15,288 nt of DNA from Clostridia bacterium. GTDB lineage: Bacteria > Bacillota > Clostridia > Oscillospirales > Acutalibacteraceae. Shown one piece after another: positions 7,183 through 14,420 of the stretch. The DNA lies in the NCBI GenBank assembly GCA_900770165.1, contig CAAGJJ010000154.1:1-15288 (forward strand), in the 5' to 3' direction. The notes under the pieces are model-generated. The model was not told the DNA's origin and made no database searches. It was given only the letters and a program-made list of their open reading frames with translations. The first letter of the stretch is position 1. Every line of letters starts with the position of its first letter. A program made the position numbers and the translations under genes.

Positions 7183-9044
7183 TGGGTGTCTCCTTTAATT
7201 TCTGTAATAATATTCTTTATATTTTGTATAATGGTTTCTTTGGGAGTGGTTTGTAGCTCGGGTTCTTTATAAGGTTTACTTTCTGAAGCAGTCTGCCAGT
7301 TTTTGTCTGCTGTAAATTCTGTTAATTCTGGCGCTTGAGACTGAGTATAGTAATTATTACCGAAGCTATTCATCCAGTCGGCAGGATAAGCTAACACACT
7401 CTTAGAATCAGATATTGTATCAGGCATGTTGTTATTGGGGGCGGATACGTCGTTGGTACTTGTCGGTATTCGTATTTCTGTATCGTCCATGTTGAAAATA
7501 AGGACATTTTCATTGCCTTTTTGGTGGGCAACTCCTAATATTCTATATTTGCATTTTTTGTCCCATTTAAATATCTCGTATAATGTTGGCAAAAATGCAG
7601 CGCCGGAAATTGGTTTTGGAATAAGTTGACCATCTTTGAGACGTGACCACTGCACTTTATTTTTTGTTTCAGAGGAACATGGTCGGATAGCAAGTAGTTT
7701 TGAGCTTGGGTGTATTAGCAGTTCGACAAATTTTATGTTTGGAAATTTCCGTATAGCATCTTTGTTAAAAGAGATCTGTTTATATGAAAAAGAAACAGAA
7801 ATCCGACCAACAGAGGAGAAAAATTGTCCTCTGGCAACTTCATAGTCTCTTAAATCGAAGGAACCGGCGGAAGCAGTAATTGTATCAGGTACATTCATAT
7901 TTGCCGGTTTAAGGACGCTTTGAGATGCTTCAAAGTAGTCTCTAGCTTTAAATCCAGACCATCTTGGATTAATGCTTATAAATCCACTTAGAGAGCCTTC
8001 TTGTATCACATGTAATTCTGGTAAAATCTCTTTATTTCCATATTTCGCATTTGTAATTAATTTTTGAACAGCTATGAAATCATCTCGGGAGATAATAGCT
8101 TCGTGATGTCCGACTTTTCTGTATTGATTACGGTCTTGATTGTTTTTCCTTGATTTATGGTCAAGATAATTAGGAGTCCATGTTTTTCTCGCCAGAACAT
8201 CCCCACAATGGCGTTCATTTTGAAGGATTTGTAGTATGGTACTGGATGACCAGACATCATTATTCTTTTTTGTTTTACAACCGAGTTCTGTCAAAGAATC
8301 AGCAATTTGTTGAGTACTGCTTCCATTCAGATACATATAAAAAATAAGCTGCACAATTTTAGCTTCATGTGGATTGATTACAAGATCTCCATTTTCGTCT
8401 CGGTCATATCCGAGCAGAGGAGGTGTAAGGAATATTCCCCGACGAAAACGCATTTCAATGGAAGAATTCATAATTTCACTTTTGGTATGACTTTCTTCCT
8501 GTGCAAGTGTTGACATGAATGACAGAATCATTTCGCTTTTGGGATCAAGAGTATTTAAATGCTCTGTTTCAAAAAATACACCGACGGGTGGACGGAGTGA
8601 AGAAAGCTCTCGTACATATCGGATACAGTCAACAACGTTTCTTGCAAATCGGGATACACTTTTTGTTATGATTAAATCAATTTTTCCGGCTTCACAATCT
8701 TCAATCATTTTTTTGAATGCATCTCTATGTTGAAGCGAAGTGCCTGAAATGCCTTCGTCGGCATATATTTCGACAAGCATCCAATTCGGATTTTTATTTA
8801 CTACATCCTGATAATGATTTTTCTGTAATTCATATGAGGATGTTTGGCGTGGATCATCTGTAGATACCCTTGCATATACAGCTACTCGTAGTTTTTTTTC
8901 TGTTTTAAAAATATCCTCTGGTGGAAGTGCCGGAATTACTTCCAGTTCTTCTGGATCAATACCTTTGTATCTTTGCCGGATTCTGGCTTTCTGTTCATCA
9001 ATATTACTGCTTCGTTCTTCACTTTCTTTCATCAATAGCGACAT
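7179..9044 (-). CDS. Large serine recombinase with a non-standard C-terminal domain
   Basis: 621 aa. Residues 52-200 are a resolvase/invertase catalytic domain: VAVYARVSTDD (54-64, nucleophile Ser61), ELQ, YADEGISGTSLQHRDAF (94-110), TKSVSRFARN (128-137). Residues about 205-340 are the Recombinase DNA-binding domain (RRGIFLTPPLLGYDRDENG, EAKIVQLIFYMYL, ILQNERHCGDVL). The usual zinc ribbon with CxxC pairs is absent: Cys140, 279, 456 and 498 are scattered. Instead, LSGFISINPRWSGF (352-365) leads to a domain at 395-530 that recurs in the next two genes. Such enzymes carry out directional attP x attB integration through a Ser-DNA link. AAAGG sits directly against ATG 9044; TTG 9035 or ATG 9032 are better spaced alternatives, so the start is uncertain by about 4 residues. 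It is the first gene of the five-gene operon. Confidence 0.92.
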   Translation of the reverse strand: MSLLMKESEERSSNIDEQKARIRQRYKGIDPEELEVIPALPPEDIFKTEKKLRVAVYARVSTDDPRQTSSYELQKNHYQDVVNKNPNWMLVEIYADEGISGTSLQHRDAFKKMIEDCEAGKIDLIITKSVSRFARNVVDCIRYVRELSSLRPPVGVFFETEHLNTLDPKSEMILSFMSTLAQEESHTKSEIMNSSIEMRFRRGIFLTPPLLGYDRDENGDLVINPHEAKIVQLIFYMYLNGSSTQQIADSLTELGCKTKKNNDVWSSSTILQILQNERHCGDVLARKTWTPNYLDHKSRKNNQDRNQYRKVGHHEAIISRDDFIAVQKLITNAKYGNKEILPELHVIQEGSLSGFISINPRWSGFKARDYFEASQSVLKPANMNVPDTITASAGSFDLRDYEVARGQFFSSVGRISVSFSYKQISFNKDAIRKFPNIKFVELLIHPSSKLLAIRPCSSETKNKVQWSRLKDGQLIPKPISGAAFLPTLYEIFKWDKKCKYRILGVAHQKGNENVLIFNMDDTEIRIPTSTNDVSAPNNNMPDTISDSKSVLAYPADWMNSFGNNYYTQSQAPELTEFTADKNWQTASESKPYKEPELQTTPKETIIQNIKNIITEIKGDTQ

Positions 9045-9090
9045 CCTTTATAGTTGATATAACTATCATAGAATTTTTGGATTGAAAAAG

Positions 9091-9130
9091 ACATAAACCA
9101 TCGGTTAAGTGATTAACGGATGGTTTATGT
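9091..9130 (-). terminator. 40-nt near-perfect palindrome, terminator of the XRE gene or recombinase control site
   Basis: Perfect 12-bp arms ACATAAACCATC (9091-9102) and GATGGTTTATGT (9119-9130), one G/G mismatch, then a further 5 bp (GTTAA/TTAAC) around a GTGA loop. On the minus strand CTTTTT follows directly, so it can end transcription of the XRE gene just before the recombinase. It may instead be a protein-binding dyad. No good promoter is visible between it and the recombinase start. Confidence 0.65.
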
Positions 9131-9161
9131 AGAAATAGATATTTGATTGTTATTGAATGAT

Positions 9162-9551
9162 TTAATAATCATTCGGGTTATCAGCATCGTAATTGTGTTT
9201 TGAGGATAGATGCCAATCATTGATTCGTAAAATATTCTTTATGGCTGAAAGAACCTCGAATATGTAACGTTTTTCAGTGCTGGTACAATCTGCCATTAAT
9301 AAATCAATATCAGTTTGATATTCCGTAGGATTGTATAACAAGTTTCCATAGAGTAATTCATCAATAGTAATTTCAAGGGCATTGCTAATTTTGATTAAAG
9401 ATTCTAAACTGGGTTTACGCTTGGCATTTTCTATATAGCTTATATAAACAGTAGAAAGATCAGCGATTTCAGCCAGCTCCTCGGCAGATAATCCTCGTTG
9501 TTTGCGGGTTTCTCTTATACGTTTGCCTATAAGTGCATAATTTATTTTCAT
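9162..9551 (-). CDS. XRE-family (HTH_3) repressor
   Basis: 129 aa. Residues 8-68 are a standard Cro/C1-type helix-turn-helix domain: IGKRIRETRKQRGLSAEELA, then ADLSTVYISYIENAKRKPSLESLIKISNALEI and DELLYG. The C-terminal 60 residues are helical and not recognised; no peptidase or ligand domain is seen. Excellent ribosome binding site: AAAGGAGGTGA at 9556-9566, 7 nt before ATG 9551. It is transcribed in the same direction as the recombinase but separated from it by the 9091-9130 hairpin, and divergent from the gene at 9778. It probably represses its own promoter and possibly the element's genes, as expected for an element immunity or maintenance repressor. Confidence 0.88.
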   Translation of the reverse strand: MKINYALIGKRIRETRKQRGLSAEELAEIADLSTVYISYIENAKRKPSLESLIKISNALEITIDELLYGNLLYNPTEYQTDIDLLMADCTSTEKRYIFEVLSAIKNILRINDWHLSSKHNYDADNPNDY

Positions 9552-9613
9552 GTCCTCACCTCCTTTCCATCACAACTTGACTTTTTTGTGTTGTAGATAG
9601 AAAAAAATGGTGA

Positions 9614-9640
9614 GTTATACAATAGTAATTGGTTGTATAA
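9614..9640 (-). promoter_or_regulatory. Inverted-repeat operator over the likely XRE promoter
   Basis: TTATACAA (9615-9622) and TTGTATAA (9633-9640) are exact inverses around a 10-nt spacer. On the minus strand the same bases contain a TTTATA/16 nt/TATAAC promoter-like pair, so a repressor bound here would cover both boxes. It lies about 63 nt upstream of the XRE start, consistent with autorepression. Confidence 0.5.
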
Positions 9641-9713
9641 AAAGAAGTATATCATATGTATATAGCAAAAAGAAGATTGTCGATTGATGGGAGAAAAAGG
9701 CGATAAGTTGTAA

Positions 9714-9742
9714 TTGAACAACAGCGAAAAAAAGGTTATTAT
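9714..9742 (+). promoter_or_regulatory. Promoter of the small coiled-coil gene
   Basis: TTGAAC (9714-9719), 17-nt spacer, TATTAT (9737-9742), about 35 nt before the ATG at 9778. Confidence 0.6.
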
Positions 9743-9777
9743 TTATGTATTAAAAATTATGTCTGAGAGGAAAATAC

Positions 9778-9993
9778 ATGGCAGATAAAGAGGAAATTAA
9801 AACACTGGAGGAATTAGAGGAAAAAGGAAGAATACTGCGGGAGTACAAAGAAAAATTCCGGCAGATGTGCCAAGAAAATAAAATGATAAAGGGTTCGACA
9901 GTGCTGAAACTATATGATAAAATTGAAGAAATACAAAGAGAATATGAGCATTTAGATAATAAGCTGACATTAATGGAATACAACTTTATATAG
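9778..9993 (+). CDS. Small coiled-coil protein, unknown function
   Basis: 71 aa, highly charged (Glu and Lys rich), with hydrophobic residues spaced as in a coiled coil over about residues 5-68 (EEIKTLEELEEKGRILREY, later YDKIEEIQREYEHLDNKL). No membrane segment, Cys pair or DNA-binding motif. GAGAGG at 9765-9770 lies 7 nt before the ATG, and a good promoter precedes it. It lies between the two XRE genes, divergent from the first. By position it could be an antirepressor-like partner or a structural accessory, but nothing in the sequence proves this. I do not recognise the family. Confidence 0.65.
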   Translation: MADKEEIKTLEELEEKGRILREYKEKFRQMCQENKMIKGSTVLKLYDKIEEIQREYEHLDNKLTLMEYNFI

Positions 9994-10073
9994 TTCTATT
10001 TTTTTTGTTTTAATACTACTGTTTCCCTTAGTAAATACTTGCAAGATACATCTCTAATATTTTTTCGGATTTC

Positions 10074-10094
10074 TAGTTACAATTAAGGTAACTA
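10074..10094 (+). promoter_or_regulatory. Inverted-repeat operator upstream of the second XRE gene
   Basis: TAGTTAC (10074-10080) and GTAACTA (10088-10094), exact 7-bp arms around AATTAAG. The centre is only about 34 nt before the TTG start, where an autoregulatory XRE operator would be expected. A poor -35/-10 pair (TTTCTA, TACTAT) could overlap it. Confidence 0.5.
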
Positions 10095-10117
10095 CTATCG
10101 GAAAGAGGTGTATTTAC

Positions 10118-10438
10118 TTGCGTACAGAGGATTATATTGCGGACAATATTATAGCTTTATGTAAAAAACGTGATATGAGTAAATATCGGCTGTCACAATT
10201 GACTGGTATATCTCAATCTTCGATTGGAAAAATTATTGCTAAAGAAAGTTTACCCACTATGCCTACTGTAGAAAAGATATGTGATGCACTGGGAGTAACA
10301 ATGGCACAATTCTTTGCCGGAATGGATGTTCCAGTAAGCTTATCAGAATCACAACAAGAGGTTTTGAATATTTGGAATAATCTTGATGAAAAAGAACAGA
10401 ATGTAGTGATACAAATGCTCCGGGGACTTCAAAAATAA
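10118..10438 (+). CDS. XRE-family HTH regulator
   Basis: 106 aa. Residues 7-68 form the helix-turn-helix domain: NIIALCKKRDMSKYRLSQLTGISQSSIGKII, then PTMPTVEKICDALGVTMAQFF. A short tail (SLSESQQEVLNIWNNLDEKE) follows, typical of small clostridial Cro-like regulators. The start is TTG at 10118; AGAGGTG at 10104-10110 is spaced 7 nt, and no in-frame ATG nearby would keep the first helix. It has its own upstream inverted repeat and a downstream terminator, so it is likely a single autoregulated unit. With the divergent-orientation repressor at 9162 it forms a two-regulator control region. Confidence 0.87.
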   Translation: MRTEDYIADNIIALCKKRDMSKYRLSQLTGISQSSIGKIIAKESLPTMPTVEKICDALGVTMAQFFAGMDVPVSLSESQQEVLNIWNNLDEKEQNVVIQMLRGLQK

Positions 10439-10479
10439 AGGAAACAGTTGTAACGAAAATGTTGACTGTTTCTTTTTTT
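10436..10479 (+). terminator. Rho-independent terminator after the second XRE gene
   Basis: GAAACAGT (10441-10448) pairs with ACTGTTTC (10465-10472), extendable outwards with one G-U, and is followed by seven T. The loop is 16 nt. Confidence 0.8.
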
Positions 10480-10495
10480 ATGGAGTTGGGAGATT

Positions 10496-10969
10496 ATGGT
10501 GATTGAAAAGAAATATTATGATATTGCACAGCGTGAATTGGAAGAAATGCAAAGAGAAATTAATGCAGAAAAAGCGCAAATGTCAGAAGAAGAGATACTA
10601 GAGGATAAAAAATGGCATGATGAACAATTGGAAACAATTATAAAAAAGGCAGAAGCTCATATGCGTTGTTTTAAGAAAGTTCCAGATCCTCAAAAAGTAG
10701 TGAAATTCACTTTTTTACAAAAAGATGCATTGGAAATTGCACGAAATATGCAGATGAATATAAAAACTGAGCGTAAAGAAGATGATTTATGGGGGACGAT
10801 AGAAATGTCATTTAATAATATGTGGTTTTTAGATTCGGCTCCTAGTGAATGGAAAGAAATTTGGAATAACTTGATGAAAGAAGCTCAGAGAGTGTATATA
10901 GAAGCAAAAGATAACATGGTCATGTATCAATATTATTATGATTTGGCGGTAGAAGTTCCTTGTGTGTAG
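10496..10969 (+). CDS. Unknown helical protein upstream of the R-M gene
   Basis: 157 aa, no family recognised. Residues 1-60 are strongly helical and charged (YYDIAQRELEEMQREINAEK, EEEILEDKKWHDEQLE). The rest has several Trp residues (DDLWGTIEMSFNNMWFLDS, SEWKEIWNNL) and ends in a Tyr-rich helix. No membrane or catalytic motif. Ribosome binding is ambiguous: two GGAG boxes (10482-10485 and 10489-10492) could serve ATG 10496 or GTG 10499. It starts 16 nt after the terminator of the XRE gene with no obvious promoter of its own, so read-through is possible. The 124-nt gap before the R-M gene contains a promoter, so the two may be independently expressed. Confidence 0.7.
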   Translation: MVIEKKYYDIAQRELEEMQREINAEKAQMSEEEILEDKKWHDEQLETIIKKAEAHMRCFKKVPDPQKVVKFTFLQKDALEIARNMQMNIKTERKEDDLWGTIEMSFNNMWFLDSAPSEWKEIWNNLMKEAQRVYIEAKDNMVMYQYYYDLAVEVPCV

Positions 10970-11016
10970 ACAAAATACAAATAATGATATATGAATGCTG
11001 TTCTGTAATAATTTTA

Positions 11017-11025
11017 TGATATACT
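11017..11025 (+). promoter_or_regulatory. Extended -10 promoter of the R-M gene
   Basis: TG, one base, then TATACT (11020-11025), a classic extended -10. The -35 is weak (GCTGTT at 10997-11002). It lies about 68 nt before the ATG at 11094. Confidence 0.5.
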
Positions 11026-11093
11026 GTGGATATGATATGTAAAAATAGTCGGAGAAAGATTTGTGAATGTACGATTATTTAGGAGGAAAAAGC

Positions 11094-13892
11094 ATGACAG
11101 ATGCAGAACAAAGAGAGGCTGCCCGTCAATTTGTAAACCGATGGATGGGAAAAGGGAAAGAAGATGAAGATGGACGTTCTTATTGGATTGATTTATTGAC
11201 GAATGTTTTGGGAATGGATAATGTGACAGAACGTTTGAACTTTGAAAAGAAAGTTGTAATTGATGGAAATACAAAACGTATTGATGTATATATTCCTGAA
11301 ACACGAGTAATTATTGAACAGAAGAGTCTTGGAAAAGCATTGGATCAGAAAATCAGGAATTCAGGAGATGTTGATCTTACTCCATTTGAACAGGCAGACA
11401 GATATAATGGGAAGCTGACTTTTGATGAAAGAGCTCGGTGGATTGTTACGTCAAATTTTGCTGAAATTTGGATTTATGATATGAACCAGAAACAGCCAGA
11501 ACCGACAAAGATTGCTTTAGATGAATTACAAAGCAAATATCCATTGTTGGACTTCTTGGTGAAAAAGGAAGTAAAGACAATATCGCATGAAATGGAAGTA
11601 TCAATAAAAGCAGGAGGTATTGTTGGGCTTATTTATGATGCGTTTTTAAAACAATATCGTATACCAGATATTAAGGAAAAGGATGAAACATTTGAGCAGA
11701 AAGAAAAAAGAGAGCATAAACTAAAGAGCCTGAATGCTTTATGTGTGCGAATTGTTTTTTGCTTGTATGCAGAAGATGCTGGTATTTTCGGAAAGAGAAA
11801 TATGTTCCATGATTATTTGGAAACATATGAAGTAAAGGATTGCCGGAGAGCTTTATTAGAATTATTTAAGATATTGGATACACCTGTATCAGAGCGAGAC
11901 GAGTATTTGGAGGAAGAACTTGCTCAGTTCCCGTATGTAAATGGTGGGTTATTTGCTGATGAAACTATTGAGATACCACCTTTTACAGAGGAAATTAAAG
12001 AATTACTTCTTACAAAAGCGTCAGAAGATTTTGATTGGAGTGATATTTCTCCAACTATATTTGGAGCGGTATTTGAATCTACATTAAATCCTGAGACCAG
12101 ACGTTCAGGAGGAATGCATTATACATCTATTGAAAATATACATAAAGTTATTAGTCCGCTTTTTTTGGAAGATTTGCAAAAGGAATTTGATAGTATTAGA
12201 GCAATTCAAGTGAAGCGTACCAGAGATAAAAAATTGGAAGAATTCCAAAATAAATTGGCATCACTTACATTTTTTGATCCTGCGTGTGGTTCTGGAAATT
12301 TCCTTACAGAAACATACTTGTCGCTTCGTCGTTTGGAGAATGAGGTGATAAAGGAAAAAGTTGGCGGACAAATGACATTGGTAGAGGTAAATAATCCAAT
12401 TAGAGTTTCTATTCAGCAATTTTATGGAATAGAGATTAACGATTTTGCAGTTACAGTTGCAAAAACGGCTTTATGGATTGCAGAATCTCAAATGTTGGAA
12501 GAAACGAAAAATATTGTGTATGGATTTAATGATGATTTTCTTCCTTTAAAGACATATGTAAATATCACAGAAGGAAATGCATTAAGAATTGATTGGAATG
12601 ATGTAATTCCTGCAGAAAAATTATCGTTTATAATGGGAAATCCGCCATTTGTAGGAGCACGTTGGATGGCGTCGGAGCAGAAGGAAGATGTTGAGAAGAT
12701 ATTTGAAGGATGGAAGAGTATAGGAAATCTTGATTATGTTAGTTGCTGGTATAAAAAAGCAGCTGACTATATGGGAAATTATAATATCAGAGCAGCATTG
12801 GTATCAACTAATTCAATTACACAGGGAGAAAGTGTTTCGATTCTCTGGAAACCGCTTTTTGAATCAGGTGTACATATTGATTTTGCATACAGAACATTTA
12901 TATGGGATAGTGAAGCGTCAATAAAAGCGCATGTTCATTGTGTAATTGTTGGCTTTAGCAGAGCTGTAAATAATAAGCAGAAAATAATTTATTCAGGTGA
13001 GAACGCAATTCCGGCGAATAATATTAATGGATATTTGCTTGATGCAGAAAATATATTCATTGAAAAAAGAATGAAACCATTGTGTAATGTTCCTGAAATA
13101 GCATTAGGTGGGCAAGCAATTGATGGTGGATTTTTAATATTGACGGAAGAGGAAAAGGAAGAGTTTTTGGAAAAAGAACCACAGGCTTCTCCGTTTTTTA
13201 GACATTATATGATGGGAAAAGATTTTATTGATCGAAAGCCGAGATATTGTATTTGGCTTGTTGGAGCTGATCCTGGATTATTAAAAAAATGTCCGATGAT
13301 ATTAGAACGGGTGAATAAAGTACGTGAGTTTAGACTTAGTAGTACAAGAGCGAACACAAAAAAAGCGGCTGAGAATCCAACTTTATTTGCATCAATACTT
13401 GAACATAAAAATCAATATATTGCGATTCCCAAAGTTTCTTCTCAGAATCGTAGATATATTCCAATGGATTATTTAGATGGTGAAATTATTCCGGGAGACA
13501 AATTATTCACTATGCCAAATGCATCATTTTATGAATTTGGTGTATTGATGTCGAATGTTCATATGGCATGGATGCGAGCAGTGTGTGGAAGATTAAAAAG
13601 TGATTATAGTTATTCAAACACAATAGTGTATAACAATTTCCCGTGGCCTGTAGTAACGGAGAAGAATCGGGAACAAATTGAAAAATCGGCACAGGAAATT
13701 TTGAAAGCAAGAACATTATATCCTAATAGTAATCTTGCGGCTTTATATGATCCTTTAACAATGCCAGTCGAGTTACGGCGAGCACATACTGCAAATGATA
13801 AAGCTGTTATGGCTGCGTATGGCTTTAGTACAAAAATGACGGAAGCAGATTGTGTGGGAGAGTTGATGAAATTATACCAGAAAATGCAATGA
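11094..13892 (+). CDS. Type IIL (MmeI-like) restriction-modification enzyme
   Basis: 932 aa from ATG 11094, chosen because AGGAGG (11081-11086) is 7 nt upstream; an ATG at 11067 would add nine residues without a good site. One polypeptide carries both activities, and its length is close to MmeI (about 919). N-terminal PD-(D/E)XK nuclease: Asp64 in KRIDVYIP and Glu75-Gln-Lys77 in IIEQKS. A helical linker follows (about 170-300). The adenine-N6 methyltransferase has FFDPACGSGNF (393-403) and NPPF (516-519). The rest is a target recognition domain (about 640-860) with the conserved YSNTIVYNNFPWP block, then a helical C-terminus. Such enzymes methylate one strand of a short asymmetric site and cut about 20 nt away. 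All visible catalytic residues are intact, so it is probably active. The recognition site cannot be read from sequence alone. Confidence 0.92.
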   Translation: MTDAEQREAARQFVNRWMGKGKEDEDGRSYWIDLLTNVLGMDNVTERLNFEKKVVIDGNTKRIDVYIPETRVIIEQKSLGKALDQKIRNSGDVDLTPFEQADRYNGKLTFDERARWIVTSNFAEIWIYDMNQKQPEPTKIALDELQSKYPLLDFLVKKEVKTISHEMEVSIKAGGIVGLIYDAFLKQYRIPDIKEKDETFEQKEKREHKLKSLNALCVRIVFCLYAEDAGIFGKRNMFHDYLETYEVKDCRRALLELFKILDTPVSERDEYLEEELAQFPYVNGGLFADETIEIPPFTEEIKELLLTKASEDFDWSDISPTIFGAVFESTLNPETRRSGGMHYTSIENIHKVISPLFLEDLQKEFDSIRAIQVKRTRDKKLEEFQNKLASLTFFDPACGSGNFLTETYLSLRRLENEVIKEKVGGQMTLVEVNNPIRVSIQQFYGIEINDFAVTVAKTALWIAESQMLEETKNIVYGFNDDFLPLKTYVNITEGNALRIDWNDVIPAEKLSFIMGNPPFVGARWMASEQKEDVEKIFEGWKSIGNLDYVSCWYKKAADYMGNYNIRAALVSTNSITQGESVSILWKPLFESGVHIDFAYRTFIWDSEASIKAHVHCVIVGFSRAVNNKQKIIYSGENAIPANNINGYLLDAENIFIEKRMKPLCNVPEIALGGQAIDGGFLILTEEEKEEFLEKEPQASPFFRHYMMGKDFIDRKPRYCIWLVGADPGLLKKCPMILERVNKVREFRLSSTRANTKKAAENPTLFASILEHKNQYIAIPKVSSQNRRYIPMDYLDGEIIPGDKLFTMPNASFYEFGVLMSNVHMAWMRAVCGRLKSDYSYSNTIVYNNFPWPVVTEKNREQIEKSAQEILKARTLYPNSNLAALYDPLTMPVELRRAHTANDKAVMAAYGFSTKMTEADCVGELMKLYQKMQ

Positions 13893-13972
13893 TAAAAGTT
13901 TATAGAGCTGTTTTTTGCTCAAAGTAAAATATTTGAAAACATAGAATATTCCAAATCCATAAAAGCTGAATG

Positions 13973-14035
13973 AAAACCAATATGGGAATTTTACAGGTGG
14001 TACAAAATTTGTAAAATTTTCATATTGGTTTTTTT
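13973..14035 (+). terminator. Strong terminator after the R-M gene
   Basis: AAAACCAATATG (13973-13984) pairs with CATATTGGTTTT (14021-14032), and AATTTTACA (13987-13995) with TGTAAAATT (14010-14018). The GG/TT between them can form G-U pairs, giving about 22 continuous pairs and a 14-nt loop, followed by a run of T to 14035. Confidence 0.85.
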
Positions 14036-14074
14036 GTAATCTGTAAAAATTATAAATTTGGATATCAAGTAAGG

Positions 14075-14191
14075 TTTCGGATTTTTGATTTTTATGTATT
14101 TTTCAATTTTGGATATGGCTCCGAAATTGGCAATTTTGCGGAAGTGTATCCACACTTCCTGTCCTTGCTATTTTTTAATCACATGGTGATT
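14075..14191 (+). other. Hairpin-rich non-coding stretch
   Basis: No protein gene is seen. Perfect inverse pairs: TTTCGGA (14075-14081) with TCCGAAA (14120-14126); GGAAGTGT (14140-14147) with ACACTTCC (14152-14159) around ATCC; AATCAC (14177-14182) with GTGATT (14186-14191) around ATG. The spacing is dense enough to suggest a structured transcript, but strand and boundaries are inferred. Confidence 0.4.
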
Positions 14192-14192
14192 T

Positions 14193-14234
14193 CACAGGGA
14201 TATAGGGCTGTTTAGCCTATTTTTTCTCCCTGTG
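14193..14234 (+). promoter_or_regulatory. Nested hairpin with internal T-run, attenuator-like
   Basis: Outer CACAGGGA (14193-14200) pairs exactly with TCCCTGTG (14227-14234). Inside, ATAGGGCT (14202-14209) pairs with AGCCTAT (14214-14220) with one bulged G and is followed directly by TTTTTT. The inner hairpin plus T-run looks like a terminator; the outer arm encloses it. Confidence 0.45.
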
Positions 14235-14289
14235 CTGTGACCGAAGAAATTCGAGGAACCAATTATATATTTATGCTGAATGTGAGGAA

Positions 14290-14382
14290 CTGGGGAGCAC
14301 AATCCTCAGCAAGATTCCAACATCCGAAAAATGCCGTATTGCTAAAATAGCGATATGGTATTACCGGGGTGGATCTTGCTCT
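14290..14382 (+). ncRNA. Tandem structured RNA candidate, unit A
   Basis: CTGGGGA (14290-14296) pairs with TCCTCAG (14303-14309). AGCAAGAT (14308-14315) pairs with ATCTTGCT (14373-14380). Inside, a 14-bp hairpin (14331-14344 with 14348-14361, three G-U pairs, AAA loop). The unit closes with GGTGGATCTTGCTCT (14368-14382), which recurs exactly in unit B. No matching known RNA class is recalled. Confidence 0.5.
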
Positions 14383-14420
14383 AGTGTGTACTGAGACCTC
14401 GGCATAAATAGAAAAATGGG

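Noticed and set aside
7426..7845. Plus-strand frames inside the recombinase gene
   Set aside because: They mirror the paralog domain coding region; no ribosome binding sites and no family resemblance.
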